A DNA stretch of 64,000 nucleotides, from assembly GCF_023074055.1 (NCBI RefSeq), contig NZ_JADPKR010000045.1, forward strand, positions 160,723 to 224,722, read 5' to 3'. The notes beneath the pieces were generated by a model that did no database searches, had not been told where the DNA came from, and saw only the letters and a program-made list of their open reading frames with translations. Position 1 is the first letter of the stretch; each line of letters opens with the position of its first letter. Made by a program: the position numbers and the translations under genes. Positions 9,406 to 19,322 of this stretch are shown piece after piece. The stretch is from Bradyrhizobium sp. 141 (GTDB lineage: Bacteria; Pseudomonadota; Alphaproteobacteria; Rhizobiales; Xanthobacteraceae).

Positions 9406-11376
9406 ATGAGGCGAATCCTGATCGGCCTGATCGCACTCCTCGTGCTCGGTGCGGGCGGATGGTTCGGCTTCAACTTCTATGTCCAGCATCGCGCCACCGC
9501 CGAAGTCGAGGCCGCGTTTGAACGGATCCGTTCGAGCGGCGGCAAGGCGAGCCATGGCAAGATCGGGTTCGAGCTCGCGACCCGGACGCTGACGATCGAG
9601 GATATCGCGATCGCTCCCGGCGAGCCGCCGCAGGCCCAGATCAAGATCGCCGGCATCAAGGGCACCGGCGTTCGCCTGATCGACGATAACAACTTCTCGG
9701 CCGACAGCATCGACGTCACGGGTTTCGAAGTCGCGCTGGATCAGGTCGGCGCCGCGAAGCTGAAGGCGTCCTACAAGATCCCGCAACTGACCTTACGTGA
9801 CTATGCCGGCCCCGTTCACGCCGGCAATGCGCCGACGGGCGACTCCCTGATCGAGCTTTACCGCTATGTGCTCGATCAGTACGCCAGCATCACGGCATCA
9901 TCAGTCACGGCTCCGACGCTGACGATGACCTTCGATGCGAGCGGCAGCGCCGCCGGCAGCGGCGAGGTCGCCTATTCCGGGCTGGCGATCCAGAATCTGA
10001 AGCGCGGCAAGATCGATGCAATGAAGGCGGACCGCGCCGTCTTCACCATCAACATTCCGCAACCGGGCAAGCAGGACAAGCTGACCGGCGACCTCTCCAA
10101 CATCATCGTCAACGATTTCGACGCCACCGCGATCGCCGCGGCGCTCGATCCGCAGAAGAGCGGCGACGACAGCTACCATCGCGTCTACCGGCAGATCGCG
10201 GCCGGGCCCTATGTGCTCAAATCGACGCAAGGCATGCGGATGGAGATCGACGGCATCACCTTCGAGGACATCGCGGTGCAGCCGTCAAAATTCCGGCCGG
10301 CCGAGATCGTTGCGCTCATGCCGACGGACCGGTCTGTCGTTCAGACCGCCGCACAATCGCGCGAGATGATGGAGAAGCTCGCCGGATTCTATGAGGGCTT
10401 TCGCATCGGCAGGATCGAGATCGGCAAGACATCCATGGGCACGCCGCAGGGGACGGCCAGGATCAATGCCGTCAGATACCGGGAGGGCGAGTTCGCGGTC
10501 GAAGGCGTCGATACACCGTCGCCGCAAGGGCAGTTCAAGATGGAGCGCTTCGCGCTGAAATCGTTCAGCGCGGCAAACCTGATGCGCTGGGCGGCAGGGC
10601 TCAGCAGCCACGGGCAGCCGCCCTCGCCCGACCAGATGCTGGGCCTATTCCGCGTGCTCGAAGGCGCCGAGATCAAGGGCGTGGTGGCGCCCTACAAGAC
10701 CACGCGGCAGTTCGTCACCATCGACACGCTCAGCCTGAACTGGGGTCAGTTGGTCGGATCGATCCCGAGCAAGGCCAATCTGGTCGTGAAGATGGTCACG
10801 CCCACCGATCCCGCCAATCCGGCGCAGCGGCCGCTGATCATGGCGGGCGTCGACAAGCTCGCGATCAACCTCGATCTCGGCGCGGCCTGGACGGAATCGT
10901 CGGGCGCGTTTGAGCTCGCGCCCGCCACCATCGACCTCGGCAATCTCGCCAGGGCGCAGGCGCGCTTCGCACTCGCCAACGTTCCGCGCGGTGTGTTCAC
11001 GACCGATCCGGTGCAAGCCATGAGCGATGCCGGGAAGATCGAGACCGGCGCAATCGAGCTCTCGTTGCGCGACAGCGGCGCCGTCGATCTCGTCGTGGCG
11101 CAGTTTTCCCGCATGCAGAATGTCAGCCGCGATGCCGCCCGCAGCGCCATCGTCGAGATGATCCGCGCGCAGGGCGAGAAGCTCACGGCCTCCCATCTCG
11201 ATGCCAGGGCCGCGGTCGATGCGCTCGCCGGCTTCGTCGCGACCTCAGGGCAGACGCTGACCATCAAGCTGACCCCGCTCGGCAAGCTGCCGGTGCTTCA
11301 GCTCATGGATGTCCTCAACCACGAGCCAATCGTCGCGCTGGCGCAGTTCCGGATCGAGGCGTCGACGGGGTTGTAG
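9406..11376 (+). CDS. Large membrane-anchored periplasmic protein, unknown function
   Basis: This 656-aa protein opens with a hydrophobic anchor (RRILIGLIALLVLGAGGWF), followed by a long soluble region rich in beta-type segments with repeated 'FEDIAVQP'- and 'IEDIAIAPG'-like phrases. It is therefore probably anchored in the inner membrane and facing the periplasm. I do not recognise a defined family. The ATG at 9406 has GGAG at good spacing; the frame is open 45 codons further upstream without such support. It ends ~160 bp from the aspS 3' end in convergent arrangement. Confidence 0.75.
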   Translation: MRRILIGLIALLVLGAGGWFGFNFYVQHRATAEVEAAFERIRSSGGKASHGKIGFELATRTLTIEDIAIAPGEPPQAQIKIAGIKGTGVRLIDDNNFSADSIDVTGFEVALDQVGAAKLKASYKIPQLTLRDYAGPVHAGNAPTGDSLIELYRYVLDQYASITASSVTAPTLTMTFDASGSAAGSGEVAYSGLAIQNLKRGKIDAMKADRAVFTINIPQPGKQDKLTGDLSNIIVNDFDATAIAAALDPQKSGDDSYHRVYRQIAAGPYVLKSTQGMRMEIDGITFEDIAVQPSKFRPAEIVALMPTDRSVVQTAAQSREMMEKLAGFYEGFRIGRIEIGKTSMGTPQGTARINAVRYREGEFAVEGVDTPSPQGQFKMERFALKSFSAANLMRWAAGLSSHGQPPSPDQMLGLFRVLEGAEIKGVVAPYKTTRQFVTIDTLSLNWGQLVGSIPSKANLVVKMVTPTDPANPAQRPLIMAGVDKLAINLDLGAAWTESSGAFELAPATIDLGNLARAQARFALANVPRGVFTTDPVQAMSDAGKIETGAIELSLRDSGAVDLVVAQFSRMQNVSRDAARSAIVEMIRAQGEKLTASHLDARAAVDALAGFVATSGQTLTIKLTPLGKLPVLQLMDVLNHEPIVALAQFRIEASTGL

Positions 11377-11391
11377 AAGCGCGCGCGACAG

Positions 11392-11530
11392 TCTCGTGTC
11401 CCGGACGCGGCGCGGCATGAAATGACGCGACGCAGAGCCGGGACCCAGAAAGCCTGATGTTCGCTGAGACGTGGGCCCCGGCTCTGCAGCGCACCGCTGA
11501 AGAAGCGCTGCGCTGCGTCCGGGGCACGGG
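11392..11530. repeat. Intergenic repeat, family A (copy 1)
   Basis: This 139-bp element has long inverted ends (CTCGTGTCCCGGACGC... and ...GCGTCCGGGGCACGGG) and an inner hairpin pair (CGCAGAGCCGGGACCC with GGGCCCCGGCTCTGC). Its reverse complement closely matches 62170-62305. It fills the gap between the convergent ends of the 656-aa gene and aspS, where its folded RNA could act as a bidirectional terminator. That role is an inference. Confidence 0.85.
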
Positions 11531-11538
11531 GCTCGCCC

Positions 11539-13311
11539 TCACTTCTGCGGCAGGTTGACCCGCACATGCAGCTCGCGGAGCTGCTTCGTGGTGGCGTCCG
11601 AGGGCGCGCCCATCAAGAGGTCCATGGCCTGCTGGTTCATCGGGAACAGCGAGATCTCGCGCAGATTGTTGGTGCCGCACAGGAGCATCACGATGCGGTC
11701 GACACCCGCCGCCATGCCGCCATGCGGCGGTGCGCCGTACTGGAAGGCACGGTACATGCCGCCGAAGCGGTCGACCACTTCCTGCTCGCCGTAACCTGCG
11801 ATCTCGAACGCCTTCACCATCGCTTCCGGCACGTGGTTGCGAATGCCGCCCGAGGCGATCTCGTAGCCGTTGCAGGTAATGTCGTACTGGAACGCCTTGA
11901 TGGTCAGCGGATCCTGGCCCTTCAGCGCGTCGAGGCCGCCCTGCGGCATCGAGAACGGGTTGTGCGAGAAGTCGACCTTCTTGTCGTCCTCATTGTATTC
12001 GTACATCGGGAAGTCGACGATCCAGGCGAGCTCGAACCGCTCCTTGTCGGTGAGGTTCAACTCCTCGCCGACCTTGTTGCGGGCCAACCCTGAGAATTTC
12101 CAGAACTTGTCGGGATCGCCGGCGACGAAGAAGGCGGCATCACCCTCCTTCACGCCGATCTGCGCACGGATCGCAGCAGTGCGCTCTGGCCCGATGTTGT
12201 TCGCGAGGGGACCTGCGCCCTCGCCGCCCTCGCGCCACATGATGTAGCCGAGGCCGGGCTGGCCCTCTCCTTGCGCCCACGAATTCATGCGATCGCAGAA
12301 CGCGCGGCTGCCGCCGCCCGGTGCCGGGATCGCCCAGACCTGGTTCTTCGGGTCCTCGAGCATACGCGCGAACACCTTGAAGCCGGAGCCGCGGAAATGC
12401 TCGGAGACATCCTGCATCTCGATGGGGTTGCGCAGGTCCGGCTTGTCGCTGCCGTATTTGCGCAAGGCTTCCGCGAACGGAATCCGCCGCCAGCCCTTCG
12501 TCACGGGCTTGCCTTTGGCGAACTCCTCGAACACGCCGGTGATGACAGGCTCCATCGCCGCGAACACGTCTTCCTGCGTGACAAAACTCATCTCGACGTC
12601 GAGCTGGTAGAACTCGCCGGGCAGACGGTCGGCGCGCGGGTCCTCGTCGCGGAAGCAGGGCGCGATCTGGAAGTAGCGGTCGAAGCCCGACATCATCAGC
12701 AGCTGCTTGTACTGCTGCGGCGCCTGCGGCAGTGCGTAGAACTTGCCGGGATGGATACGCGAGGGCACCAGGAAGTCGCGCGCGCCTTCCGGCGAGGACG
12801 CGGTCAGGATCGGGGTGTTGAATTCGAAGAAGCCCTGCCCCTCCATGCGCCGACGCATCGACTTGATGATCTCGACGCGCGTCATGATGTTCTGGTGCAG
12901 TTTTTCGCGACGCAGATCGAGGAAGCGATATTTGAGCCTGATGTCTTCAGGATATTCCTGGTCGCCGAACACCGGCAGCGGCAAATCGCCGGCCGGGCCC
13001 AGCACCTCGATCTCGCTGACATAGATCTCGATCTTGCCGGTCGGCAGATCGTCATTGTCGGTGCCTTCGGGGCGGCGGCGGGCCTTGCCGTCCATGCGCA
13101 CCACGAATTCCGAGCGCAGCTTCTCGGCCAGTGAGAACGCCGGCGAGTCCGGATCGATCACGCACTGGGTCAGGCCGTAATGGTCGCGCAGGTCGATGAA
13201 CAGCACGCCGCCATGGTCGCGGACGCGATGGACCCAGCCTGACAGGCGGACCGTCTCGCCGATGTTGCTCTCGCGGAGCGCGCCGCATGTATGTGACCGG
13301 TAGCGATGCAT
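11539..13311 (-). CDS. aspS: Aspartyl-tRNA synthetase
   Basis: This 590-aa class II synthetase charges tRNA-Asp, and in bacteria lacking AsnRS also mischarges tRNA-Asn for amidation by GatCAB. It has the N-terminal OB-fold anticodon domain ([18 protein letters not shown] near 19-37) and class II motif 2 ([11 protein letters not shown]). A GAD insertion domain and motif 3 ([14 protein letters not shown], 531-544) follow. The length is normal for bacterial AspRS. It is divergent from selO with ~200 bp between the starts. Confidence 0.97.
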   Translation of the reverse strand: MHRYRSHTCGALRESNIGETVRLSGWVHRVRDHGGVLFIDLRDHYGLTQCVIDPDSPAFSLAEKLRSEFVVRMDGKARRRPEGTDNDDLPTGKIEIYVSEIEVLGPAGDLPLPVFGDQEYPEDIRLKYRFLDLRREKLHQNIMTRVEIIKSMRRRMEGQGFFEFNTPILTASSPEGARDFLVPSRIHPGKFYALPQAPQQYKQLLMMSGFDRYFQIAPCFRDEDPRADRLPGEFYQLDVEMSFVTQEDVFAAMEPVITGVFEEFAKGKPVTKGWRRIPFAEALRKYGSDKPDLRNPIEMQDVSEHFRGSGFKVFARMLEDPKNQVWAIPAPGGGSRAFCDRMNSWAQGEGQPGLGYIMWREGGEGAGPLANNIGPERTAAIRAQIGVKEGDAAFFVAGDPDKFWKFSGLARNKVGEELNLTDKERFELAWIVDFPMYEYNEDDKKVDFSHNPFSMPQGGLDALKGQDPLTIKAFQYDITCNGYEIASGGIRNHVPEAMVKAFEIAGYGEQEVVDRFGGMYRAFQYGAPPHGGMAAGVDRIVMLLCGTNNLREISLFPMNQQAMDLLMGAPSDATTKQLRELHVRVNLPQK

Positions 13312-13508
13312 GGTCGTCCCAAAATCAATGTCTGAGGAAGCGAATCGAACCGCCTTGTCATGGCCGGTCCGAAGTTGCGGCAGGGTTTACCCGACGAGAC
13401 CGGGGGCGGCAACCAAGGGAACGGCCTGTTTTGGGCCGGAAGCCCCCATTTTTGGCATATCAGAGGCCGAGCCTTTGCCATCGGGCGTTCCAGCCCTATC
13501 TTGAGGCC

Positions 13509-14981
13509 ATGACGGTTCATTTCCCCTTCCAGAACTCCTATTCGGCGCTGCCGGACAGCTTCTTTGCCCGCGTCGCGCCGACCCCGGTCGCGGCCCCCCG
13601 GCTGATCAAGCTGAACTGGCCGCTGGCGACCCAGCTCGGGCTCGATCCCGATTTGCTGGAGACCCCGGAAGGCGCGGCGATCCTGGCCGGCAAGACGGTT
13701 CCCGACGGCGCCGACCCCATCGCCATGGCCTATGCCGGTCACCAGTTCGGGCAGTTCGTGCCGCAGCTTGGCGACGGCCGCGCCATCCTGCTCGGCGAGG
13801 TCATCGACAGAGACGGCGTCCGCCGCGATATCCAGCTCAAGGGAAGCGGCCCCACCCCGTTCTCCCGCCGCGGCGACGGCCGCGCCGCGCTCGGTCCGGT
13901 GCTCCGCGAATACATCGTCAGCGAGGCCATGTATGCGCTGGGCATCCCGACCACGCGCTCGCTCGCCGCCGTCGTCACCGGCGAACACGTCATCCGCGAG
14001 ACCGCGCTGCCCGGCGCGGTGCTGACGCGCATCGCCTCCAGTCACATCCGCGTTGGCACCTTCCAGTTCTTCGCGGTCCGGCGCGACACCGAGGCGATCC
14101 GCCGGCTCGCCGATCATGTCATCGCCCGTCATTACCAGGACTTGCTTCGTGTCGAGCGGCCCTATCACGCGCTGCTCGCGGCCGTCGTCGCGCGTCAGGC
14201 AGAGCTCGTCGCGCGCTGGCTCTTGGTCGGCTTCATCCACGGCGTGATGAACACGGACAACAGCTCCATCTCCGGCGAGACCATCGACTACGGCCCCTGC
14301 GCCTTCATGGACGCCTACAATCCCGCGCAGGTGTTTTCCTCGATCGACGAGATGGGCCGCTACGCCTACGCCAACCAGCCGCGCATCGCGCTGTGGAATC
14401 TGACAAGGCTCGCCGAATGCCTGCTGCCGCTATTCTCGGACGAACAGGAGAAGGCGGTCGCCGAAGCCCAGGACATTCTCGGCGCCTTCTCGGACGAGTT
14501 CAGCGCCGCCTATCAAGCCGGCCTGCGCAAGAAGGTCGGCCTGTTCACGATGCGCGACGGCGACGAGGCCCTGATCCAGGACCTGCTCGATGCCATGGCC
14601 AAGAACCAGGCCGACTTCACCCTCACCTTCCGCAAGCTCGGCGATGCCGCGGGCGATGACGCGGCCGACGTGCGCGCCCAGTTCATGGAGCCCGCGGCGT
14701 TCGACGAATGGGCCGGCCGCTGGCGCGCGCGCATCGCGCTGGAGCCGCAGACCGCCGCCGAACGGCAAGCCGCCATGCACGCCGTCAATCCCATGTTCAT
14801 CCCGCGCAACCACCGCGTCGAAGCCGTGATCCAGGCCGCCGTCAACGATGACAATTACGCGCCGTTCGAGGAGCTGGTGAAGGTGCTGGCGAAACCGTTC
14901 GAGGACCAGCCGGAGTATGCAGCCTACGCCGATCCGCCGCTGCCCGATCAGCGCGTGTTGCAGACGTTCTGCGGGACGTGA
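13509..14981 (+). CDS. selO: Protein adenylyltransferase SelO (YdiU family)
   Basis: This 490-aa pseudokinase of the SelO/YdiU family transfers AMP from ATP to Ser/Thr/Tyr of proteins, a role tied to redox stress. Visible features are [17 protein letters not shown] (76-92), Lys111 in [20 protein letters not shown], and [20 protein letters not shown], the inverted metal/ATP-binding site. A near-terminal cysteine (FCGT) replaces the selenocysteine of eukaryotic SelO, as in other bacterial members. The ATG at 13509 was chosen because conserved sequence begins just after it; the frame is open further upstream into the aspS promoter. Confidence 0.93.
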   Translation: MTVHFPFQNSYSALPDSFFARVAPTPVAAPRLIKLNWPLATQLGLDPDLLETPEGAAILAGKTVPDGADPIAMAYAGHQFGQFVPQLGDGRAILLGEVIDRDGVRRDIQLKGSGPTPFSRRGDGRAALGPVLREYIVSEAMYALGIPTTRSLAAVVTGEHVIRETALPGAVLTRIASSHIRVGTFQFFAVRRDTEAIRRLADHVIARHYQDLLRVERPYHALLAAVVARQAELVARWLLVGFIHGVMNTDNSSISGETIDYGPCAFMDAYNPAQVFSSIDEMGRYAYANQPRIALWNLTRLAECLLPLFSDEQEKAVAEAQDILGAFSDEFSAAYQAGLRKKVGLFTMRDGDEALIQDLLDAMAKNQADFTLTFRKLGDAAGDDAADVRAQFMEPAAFDEWAGRWRARIALEPQTAAERQAAMHAVNPMFIPRNHRVEAVIQAAVNDDNYAPFEELVKVLAKPFEDQPEYAAYADPPLPDQRVLQTFCGT

Positions 14982-15091
14982 GGCGAGCCGACGGCACCAC
15001 CATCTCTAATTGACGCAGTGCATGGATGTCGCCTTGCGCGGTCCATCCCTGTTCTGCGGGCGTTGTGGACACGTCCTGTCCATGGGAACCG

Positions 15092-15109
15092 CTGTCATCA
15101 AACTGAAAC
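15092..15109 (+). promoter_or_regulatory. Pho-box-like site upstream of the phosphodiesterase/Ugp-like operon
   Basis: CTGTCATCAAACTGAAAC fits the PhoB consensus (CTGTCAT-AWAW-CTGTCAY): the first half is exact, the second matches at 5 of 7 positions. It lies 75 bp before the phosphodiesterase start. A further CTGTCA occurs downstream near 15127. The function of the operon (phosphodiester uptake and cleavage) fits phosphate-starvation control. Confidence 0.5.
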
Positions 15110-15184
15110 ACACGCGCTCTAACCGCCTGTCAGGGTCGTCTTGCCGGAGGCGTCCATCCTCCAACGGTCCCGACACAGCGCGCC

Positions 15185-16033
15185 ATGCCCTTCAAGTTCA
15201 TCCACCTCACCGACACGCATCTGGCGAATCCCGGCTTGACGCTCTATGGCCTCGACCCGCGCGCCCGGCTGGACGCTGCAATTGCCGACATCAACCAGCA
15301 TCAGTCGGACGCCGCCTTCGCGGTCGTGACCGGCGACCTCACCCATTGGGGCGAGCCTGAATCCTACGCCAATTTCGCCGAGGCGATGGCGGCGCTAAGA
15401 ATCCCGTACATCGCCATGGTTGGCAATCATGACCGCCGCGTCACCTGCCTCGACGCGCTGAAAGCCGCGCCGCGCGATTCCAACGGCTTCGTGCAGGGCA
15501 CACGGACCACCGAGCACGGCCTGTTCGTCTTCCTGGACACGCTGGACGAGAGCAGCCATGCCGGCGAAATGTGCGCCAAGCGCTTCGGCTGGCTGGCGAG
15601 CACGCTCGCCGCCGCGCCCGCCGACCAGCAGTTCGTCGTGTTCATGCACCATCCGCCCTTCCCGGTCGGCGTCCACGCGATGGACGAGATCGGGCTGAAG
15701 CAGAGTGCCGAATTCGCCGAGGTGATTGCGCCCTATCGCGCGCGCATCCGCCATCTCTTCTTCGGCCATGTGCACCGGCCGATCTTCGGCAGCTACGGCA
15801 AGATTCCCTTCTCCACGCTGCGCGGCACCAACCACCAGGTCTGGTTCGAGCTCGACGCCAACGCGCCGCATTTGGCCAGCCACGAGCCGCCGGCCTATGG
15901 CGTCGTGTTGATCGACGACGAGAATCTCGTCGTGCATAGCCACGACTTCCTCGACACCAGTCTGCGCTTCCCCTTCGAGCCACCGGCGGGAATGGACGGC
16001 CGCGACTATGTGCTCAAGTTCCCGGCGCGGTGA
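15185..16033 (+). CDS. Metallophosphoesterase, probable glycerophosphodiesterase/phosphodiesterase
   Basis: This 282-aa calcineurin-fold phosphodiesterase of the CpdA/GpdQ type has all dimetal motifs: Asp10-x-His12 (HLTDTHL), Asp51 (VTGDLTHWG), Asn81-His82-Asp83 (VGNHDRR), His155-His156 (MHHPPF), and His195-x-His197 (FGHVHRP). No signal peptide is seen, so it should act in the cytoplasm. Position as first gene of an ABC transporter operon with a Ugp-like binding protein suggests that it cleaves imported phosphodiesters such as glycerophosphodiesters. The first permease starts 2 bp after its stop. Confidence 0.88.
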   Translation: MPFKFIHLTDTHLANPGLTLYGLDPRARLDAAIADINQHQSDAAFAVVTGDLTHWGEPESYANFAEAMAALRIPYIAMVGNHDRRVTCLDALKAAPRDSNGFVQGTRTTEHGLFVFLDTLDESSHAGEMCAKRFGWLASTLAAAPADQQFVVFMHHPPFPVGVHAMDEIGLKQSAEFAEVIAPYRARIRHLFFGHVHRPIFGSYGKIPFSTLRGTNHQVWFELDANAPHLASHEPPAYGVVLIDDENLVVHSHDFLDTSLRFPFEPPAGMDGRDYVLKFPAR

Positions 16034-16034
16034 G

Positions 16035-16985
16035 ATGAGCCTCGCTGAACCCGCGGCTCTCCCGGTCGCGACCTCGGCGGCGCCGCGCCTGGATGTCCTG
16101 AAGCGCCTCACCACCCGTTTCAAAGCCTCGTTGCCGGCCTATTTGCTGCTGCTGCCCTCGCTTCTCTTCCTCGTGCTGTTCACCTATGGCGCGATGGGCC
16201 GCGTGTTCGTCGATGCGCTCTATCAGCGCGCCACGCCCAAGGCACCGGTCCGATTCGTCGGTCTCGACAATATCGGCGCGGTGCTGGCCGACCCCGCCTT
16301 CACCGGCGCCGTCATCAACAATCTCATCTACGCCGTCGGCACCGCGGTCCCGAGCATCGCCCTGGCGCTGCTGTTCGCGCTGGCGCTGTCGCGCACCCAC
16401 GCTGTCAGCACTGCGCTGCGCGCCGCGCTGTTTTTGCCGGTGCTGATCCCGATGGTCGCGGCCTCCGCGCTGTTCATGTTCATCTTCCTGCCCAATGTCG
16501 GCCTGCTCGACTACTACATCGGCCGCCTGCTTCCCGTGCTGCCGAACTGGCTCGGCGACCCCGACATCGCGCTCTATGCGATCATGGTCATCACCATCTG
16601 GAAGAACGCCGGCTATTACATGCTGTTCTTCCTCGCCGGCCTTCAGGCCGTGCCCGAGGACGTGATGGAGGCCGCGCATCTCGACGGCGCCGGGCCTTAC
16701 ATGCGCCTGCGCCACATCATCCTGCCGGAGCTCAAGCCCACCTTCCTGTTCGTTACGGTCATCGCAATCCTGAACGCGGTGACGCAGGTCGACCACGTCT
16801 TCGTCATGACCCAGGGCGGCCCGTCGAATTCAACCAATCTCGTGCTGTTCTACATCTACCAGCAGGCGGTCGAGCATTACGACATCGGCAAGGCCTCGGC
16901 GGCGACGCTGCTGACACTCGCCGCGCTGATGAGCCTCACGGCGCTCTCGTTCCGCACCATGGCCAACCGCGAGGGCGGGGCATGA
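16035..16985 (+). CDS. ABC transporter permease, UgpA-like
   Basis: This 316-aa MalF/UgpA-class inner-membrane permease has about six transmembrane segments, the first at ~37-58 (LPAYLLLLPSLLFLVLFTYG). The EAA motif that docks to the ATPase is visible as EAAHLDGAGPYMRLRHIILP. The ATG at 16035 overlaps the preceding stop region and removes a meaningless upstream extension. It pairs with the next permease through a 4-bp ATGA overlap. No ATPase gene is present in the operon, so the energising subunit must be encoded elsewhere. Confidence 0.92.
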   Translation: MSLAEPAALPVATSAAPRLDVLKRLTTRFKASLPAYLLLLPSLLFLVLFTYGAMGRVFVDALYQRATPKAPVRFVGLDNIGAVLADPAFTGAVINNLIYAVGTAVPSIALALLFALALSRTHAVSTALRAALFLPVLIPMVAASALFMFIFLPNVGLLDYYIGRLLPVLPNWLGDPDIALYAIMVITIWKNAGYYMLFFLAGLQAVPEDVMEAAHLDGAGPYMRLRHIILPELKPTFLFVTVIAILNAVTQVDHVFVMTQGGPSNSTNLVLFYIYQQAVEHYDIGKASAATLLTLAALMSLTALSFRTMANREGGA

Positions 16986-17851
16986 CGCTGTTCAACCGAG
17001 TGTTCAGAGACTCCCCGCTCGCCACCCGGGGCGAGATCACGCCAAAGCTCGGCTTCGCGCTGACCGTGCTGCTCGCGATCGTCTGGCTCATCCCCTTCCT
17101 GTGGATGGTCGTGGCGACGCTGCGCCCGGCCTCCGACGGCATCAACGCCATGGCGGAGCTGATGCCGAGCCTGAAGCCGACGCTCGACAACGTCAAGGAT
17201 GCCTGGGAGATCGGCGATTTCCCGCGCTACACAATCAACACCACGATCATCTGCGCCGGCATTTTGCTGGTGCAGTTCGTCACGATCACGCTGGCGGGCT
17301 TTGCCTTTGCGCGCCTGAACTTCGTCGGCAAGACGCTGATCTTCTATCTGTTCCTGATGCAGCTGATGCTGGTGCCAGTGCTGCTGATCGTGCCGAACCT
17401 CTCGCTGGTGGCGCAGCTCGGCCTCTACGACACGCTCACCGGCGTGATGATGCCGTTCTTCGCCTCCGCCTTCGGCACCTTCCTGATGCGCCAGGCTTTT
17501 GAGGCCATTCCGACCGAGCTGGAAGACGCCGCCCTGATCGACGGCGCCAGCCTGCTCCAGCGCATCCGCCACATCTACGTGCCGCTGTCGATGCCGAGCT
17601 TCTCGGCCTTCGCCATCATCTCCGTGACCAGCCACTGGAACGATTTCCTGTGGCCGCTGATGGTGATCAATTCGCCGGACAAGCGGCCGCTCACGGTCGG
17701 CCTCTCCGTCTTCACCAAGACCGCCGAAGGCACGCAGGCCTGGGGCACCATCGCCGCCGGCACGTTGATGGTGATCGCGCCGCTGCTCGTCACGTTCCTG
17801 ATCTTCCAGAAGCGCTTCATCAGCTCTTTCGTCACCTCAGGCATCAAATAG
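16982..17851 (+). CDS. ABC transporter permease, UgpE-like
   Basis: This 289-aa MalG/UgpE-class permease has six predicted membrane segments (the first at ~22-45) and the EAA-type loop ELEDAALIDGASLLQRIRHIYVP. A C-terminal FLIFQKRFISSFVTSGIK is typical of the sugar/glycerol-phosphate permease family. It overlaps the upstream permease by four bases (ATGA), so the two are translationally coupled. The binding protein gene follows after 10 bp. Confidence 0.92.
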   Translation: MTLFNRVFRDSPLATRGEITPKLGFALTVLLAIVWLIPFLWMVVATLRPASDGINAMAELMPSLKPTLDNVKDAWEIGDFPRYTINTTIICAGILLVQFVTITLAGFAFARLNFVGKTLIFYLFLMQLMLVPVLLIVPNLSLVAQLGLYDTLTGVMMPFFASAFGTFLMRQAFEAIPTELEDAALIDGASLLQRIRHIYVPLSMPSFSAFAIISVTSHWNDFLWPLMVINSPDKRPLTVGLSVFTKTAEGTQAWGTIAAGTLMVIAPLLVTFLIFQKRFISSFVTSGIK

Positions 17852-17861
17852 GAGATTTCCG

Positions 17862-19196
17862 ATGCTGTTCTCCCGCAGGCTCACGCTGGGCCTCGCCATC
17901 GCAGGCACAATGGCAGGCGCCCTCGCCTTTCCGGCTCTCGCCGGCGAAGGCCCGGCCGAGATCGATTTGTTCTTCCCCGTCCCCGTCGACGGCAAGCTCG
18001 CCCGCGACATGGGCACCCTGATCAAGGAGTTCAACGAGACCCATCCGGACGTCAAGGCGACCGCGGTCTACACCGGCTCCTATGACGACACGCTGATCAA
18101 GACGCGCGCCGCGATCAAGGCCGGCAAGCCGCCGTCCGCCGTGATCATGTCCGCCAACTTCCTGCTCGACATGCAGATCGAGAACGAACTCACCAATCTC
18201 GATGCGCTGATCAAGGCCGACGGCACCACCAAGGAGCAGTTCCTCGGTCAGTTCTTCCCGGCCCTGCAAGGCAACGCGGTGATCAACCGCTCGGTCTACG
18301 GCGTGCCGTTCCACAATTCGACGCCGCTGCTCTACATCAACGCCGACAAGGCCAAGGAGGCGGGCCTCGATCCGACCAAGCCGCCGCAGACCTGGGCCGA
18401 GCTCACCGATTGGGCCAAGAAGCTCACCAAGCGCGAGGGCGACAAGGTGACCCAATGGGGCATCGCGATCCCCTGCGCCTATGACTATTGCGGTTGGATG
18501 ATGGAAACGCTCACCATGAGCAATGGCGGGCGCTACTATAACGAGGAGTTCGGCGGCGAGGTCTACTACGACACCCCCTCGATGCTCGGCGCGCTCACCT
18601 GGTGGAACGACCTCGTCTACAAGCACAAGGTCCACGCACCCGGTGCTACGCCCGGTCCGGCCGTCAGCACCTCCTTCATCTCCGGCAATGCCGCGATGAT
18701 GATGCTCTCCACGGGCTCGCTCACTTATGTACGCGACAACGCCAAGTTCAACTACAAGGTCGCCTTCATCCCGCGCAACGTCCGCAACGCCGTGCCGATC
18801 GGCGGCGCCTCGCTGATCATTCCGGCAGGCCTCGAGGCCGACAAGCAGAAGGCGGCCTGGACGCTGATCAAGTGGATGACTTCGCCCGAAAAGAGCGGCT
18901 GGTGGAGCCGCGCCACCGGCTATTTCGCGCCCAACATGGCCGCGTACAAGACGCCTGACATGGTCGACTTCCTGAACAAGAACCCGGATGCCAAGACCGC
19001 CGTCGAGCAGCTCGACGTCGCAAAGCCGTGGTTTGCGACCTACAAGACCGTGCCCGTGCGCAAGAACCTCGAGGACGAGGTGATGCTGGTCCTCAACGGC
19101 AAGAAGCAGCCGAAGGAAGCCCTCGCCGCCGCCCAGAAGGCCGCCGACGAGACGCTCAAGCCGTACAACGCGGAGACCTCGCTGAAGCTGCCGTAA
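17862..19196 (+). CDS. ABC transporter substrate-binding protein, UgpB-like
   Basis: This 444-aa periplasmic solute-binding protein (family 1 type) has a signal peptide at 1-27 (GALAFPALAGEG). The mature protein starts with EIDLFFPVPVDGKLA and contains VYGVPFHNSTPLLYIN, which resembles glycerol-3-phosphate binding proteins (UgpB) more than sugar-binding ones. The linked phosphodiesterase and Pho-box-like site favour a phosphodiester or glycerol-phosphate ligand. An AGGAG-like sequence precedes the ATG. A terminator-like hairpin follows at 19220-19250. Confidence 0.88.
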   Translation: MLFSRRLTLGLAIAGTMAGALAFPALAGEGPAEIDLFFPVPVDGKLARDMGTLIKEFNETHPDVKATAVYTGSYDDTLIKTRAAIKAGKPPSAVIMSANFLLDMQIENELTNLDALIKADGTTKEQFLGQFFPALQGNAVINRSVYGVPFHNSTPLLYINADKAKEAGLDPTKPPQTWAELTDWAKKLTKREGDKVTQWGIAIPCAYDYCGWMMETLTMSNGGRYYNEEFGGEVYYDTPSMLGALTWWNDLVYKHKVHAPGATPGPAVSTSFISGNAAMMMLSTGSLTYVRDNAKFNYKVAFIPRNVRNAVPIGGASLIIPAGLEADKQKAAWTLIKWMTSPEKSGWWSRATGYFAPNMAAYKTPDMVDFLNKNPDAKTAVEQLDVAKPWFATYKTVPVRKNLEDEVMLVLNGKKQPKEALAAAQKAADETLKPYNAETSLKLP

Positions 19197-19219
19197 GGTC
19201 GCCGATAACACGCCAACAG

Positions 19220-19250
19220 CTTCGGCGCTCCGCGGTGCGGGGCGCCGAAG
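19220..19250 (+). terminator. Hairpin terminator after the ABC operon
   Basis: CTTCGGCGC (19220-19228) pairs perfectly with GCGCCGAAG (19242-19250) around a 13-nt loop and is followed by TCGTTTC. The 9-bp GC-rich stem 24 bp after the binding-protein stop fits an intrinsic terminator with a weak U tract. Confidence 0.5.
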
Positions 19251-19271
19251 TCGTTTCTGGAGGACGCTCGC

Positions 19272-19322
19272 TCAGATCGTTACGACGATCTTGCCGAACT
19301 GCGTGTTCGACTCCAGGAAGGC
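19272..19322 (-). pseudogene. Remnant: last codons of a quinone oxidoreductase/zinc-type dehydrogenase
   Basis: Read on the minus strand, the stretch encodes AFLESNTQFGKIVVTI and a stop (TGA, + positions 19272-19274). This is the characteristic C-terminus of MDR-superfamily NADPH:quinone oxidoreductases. The frame loses resemblance immediately upstream, where a LysR tail on the other strand begins. Only about 16 codons survive. Confidence 0.6.
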
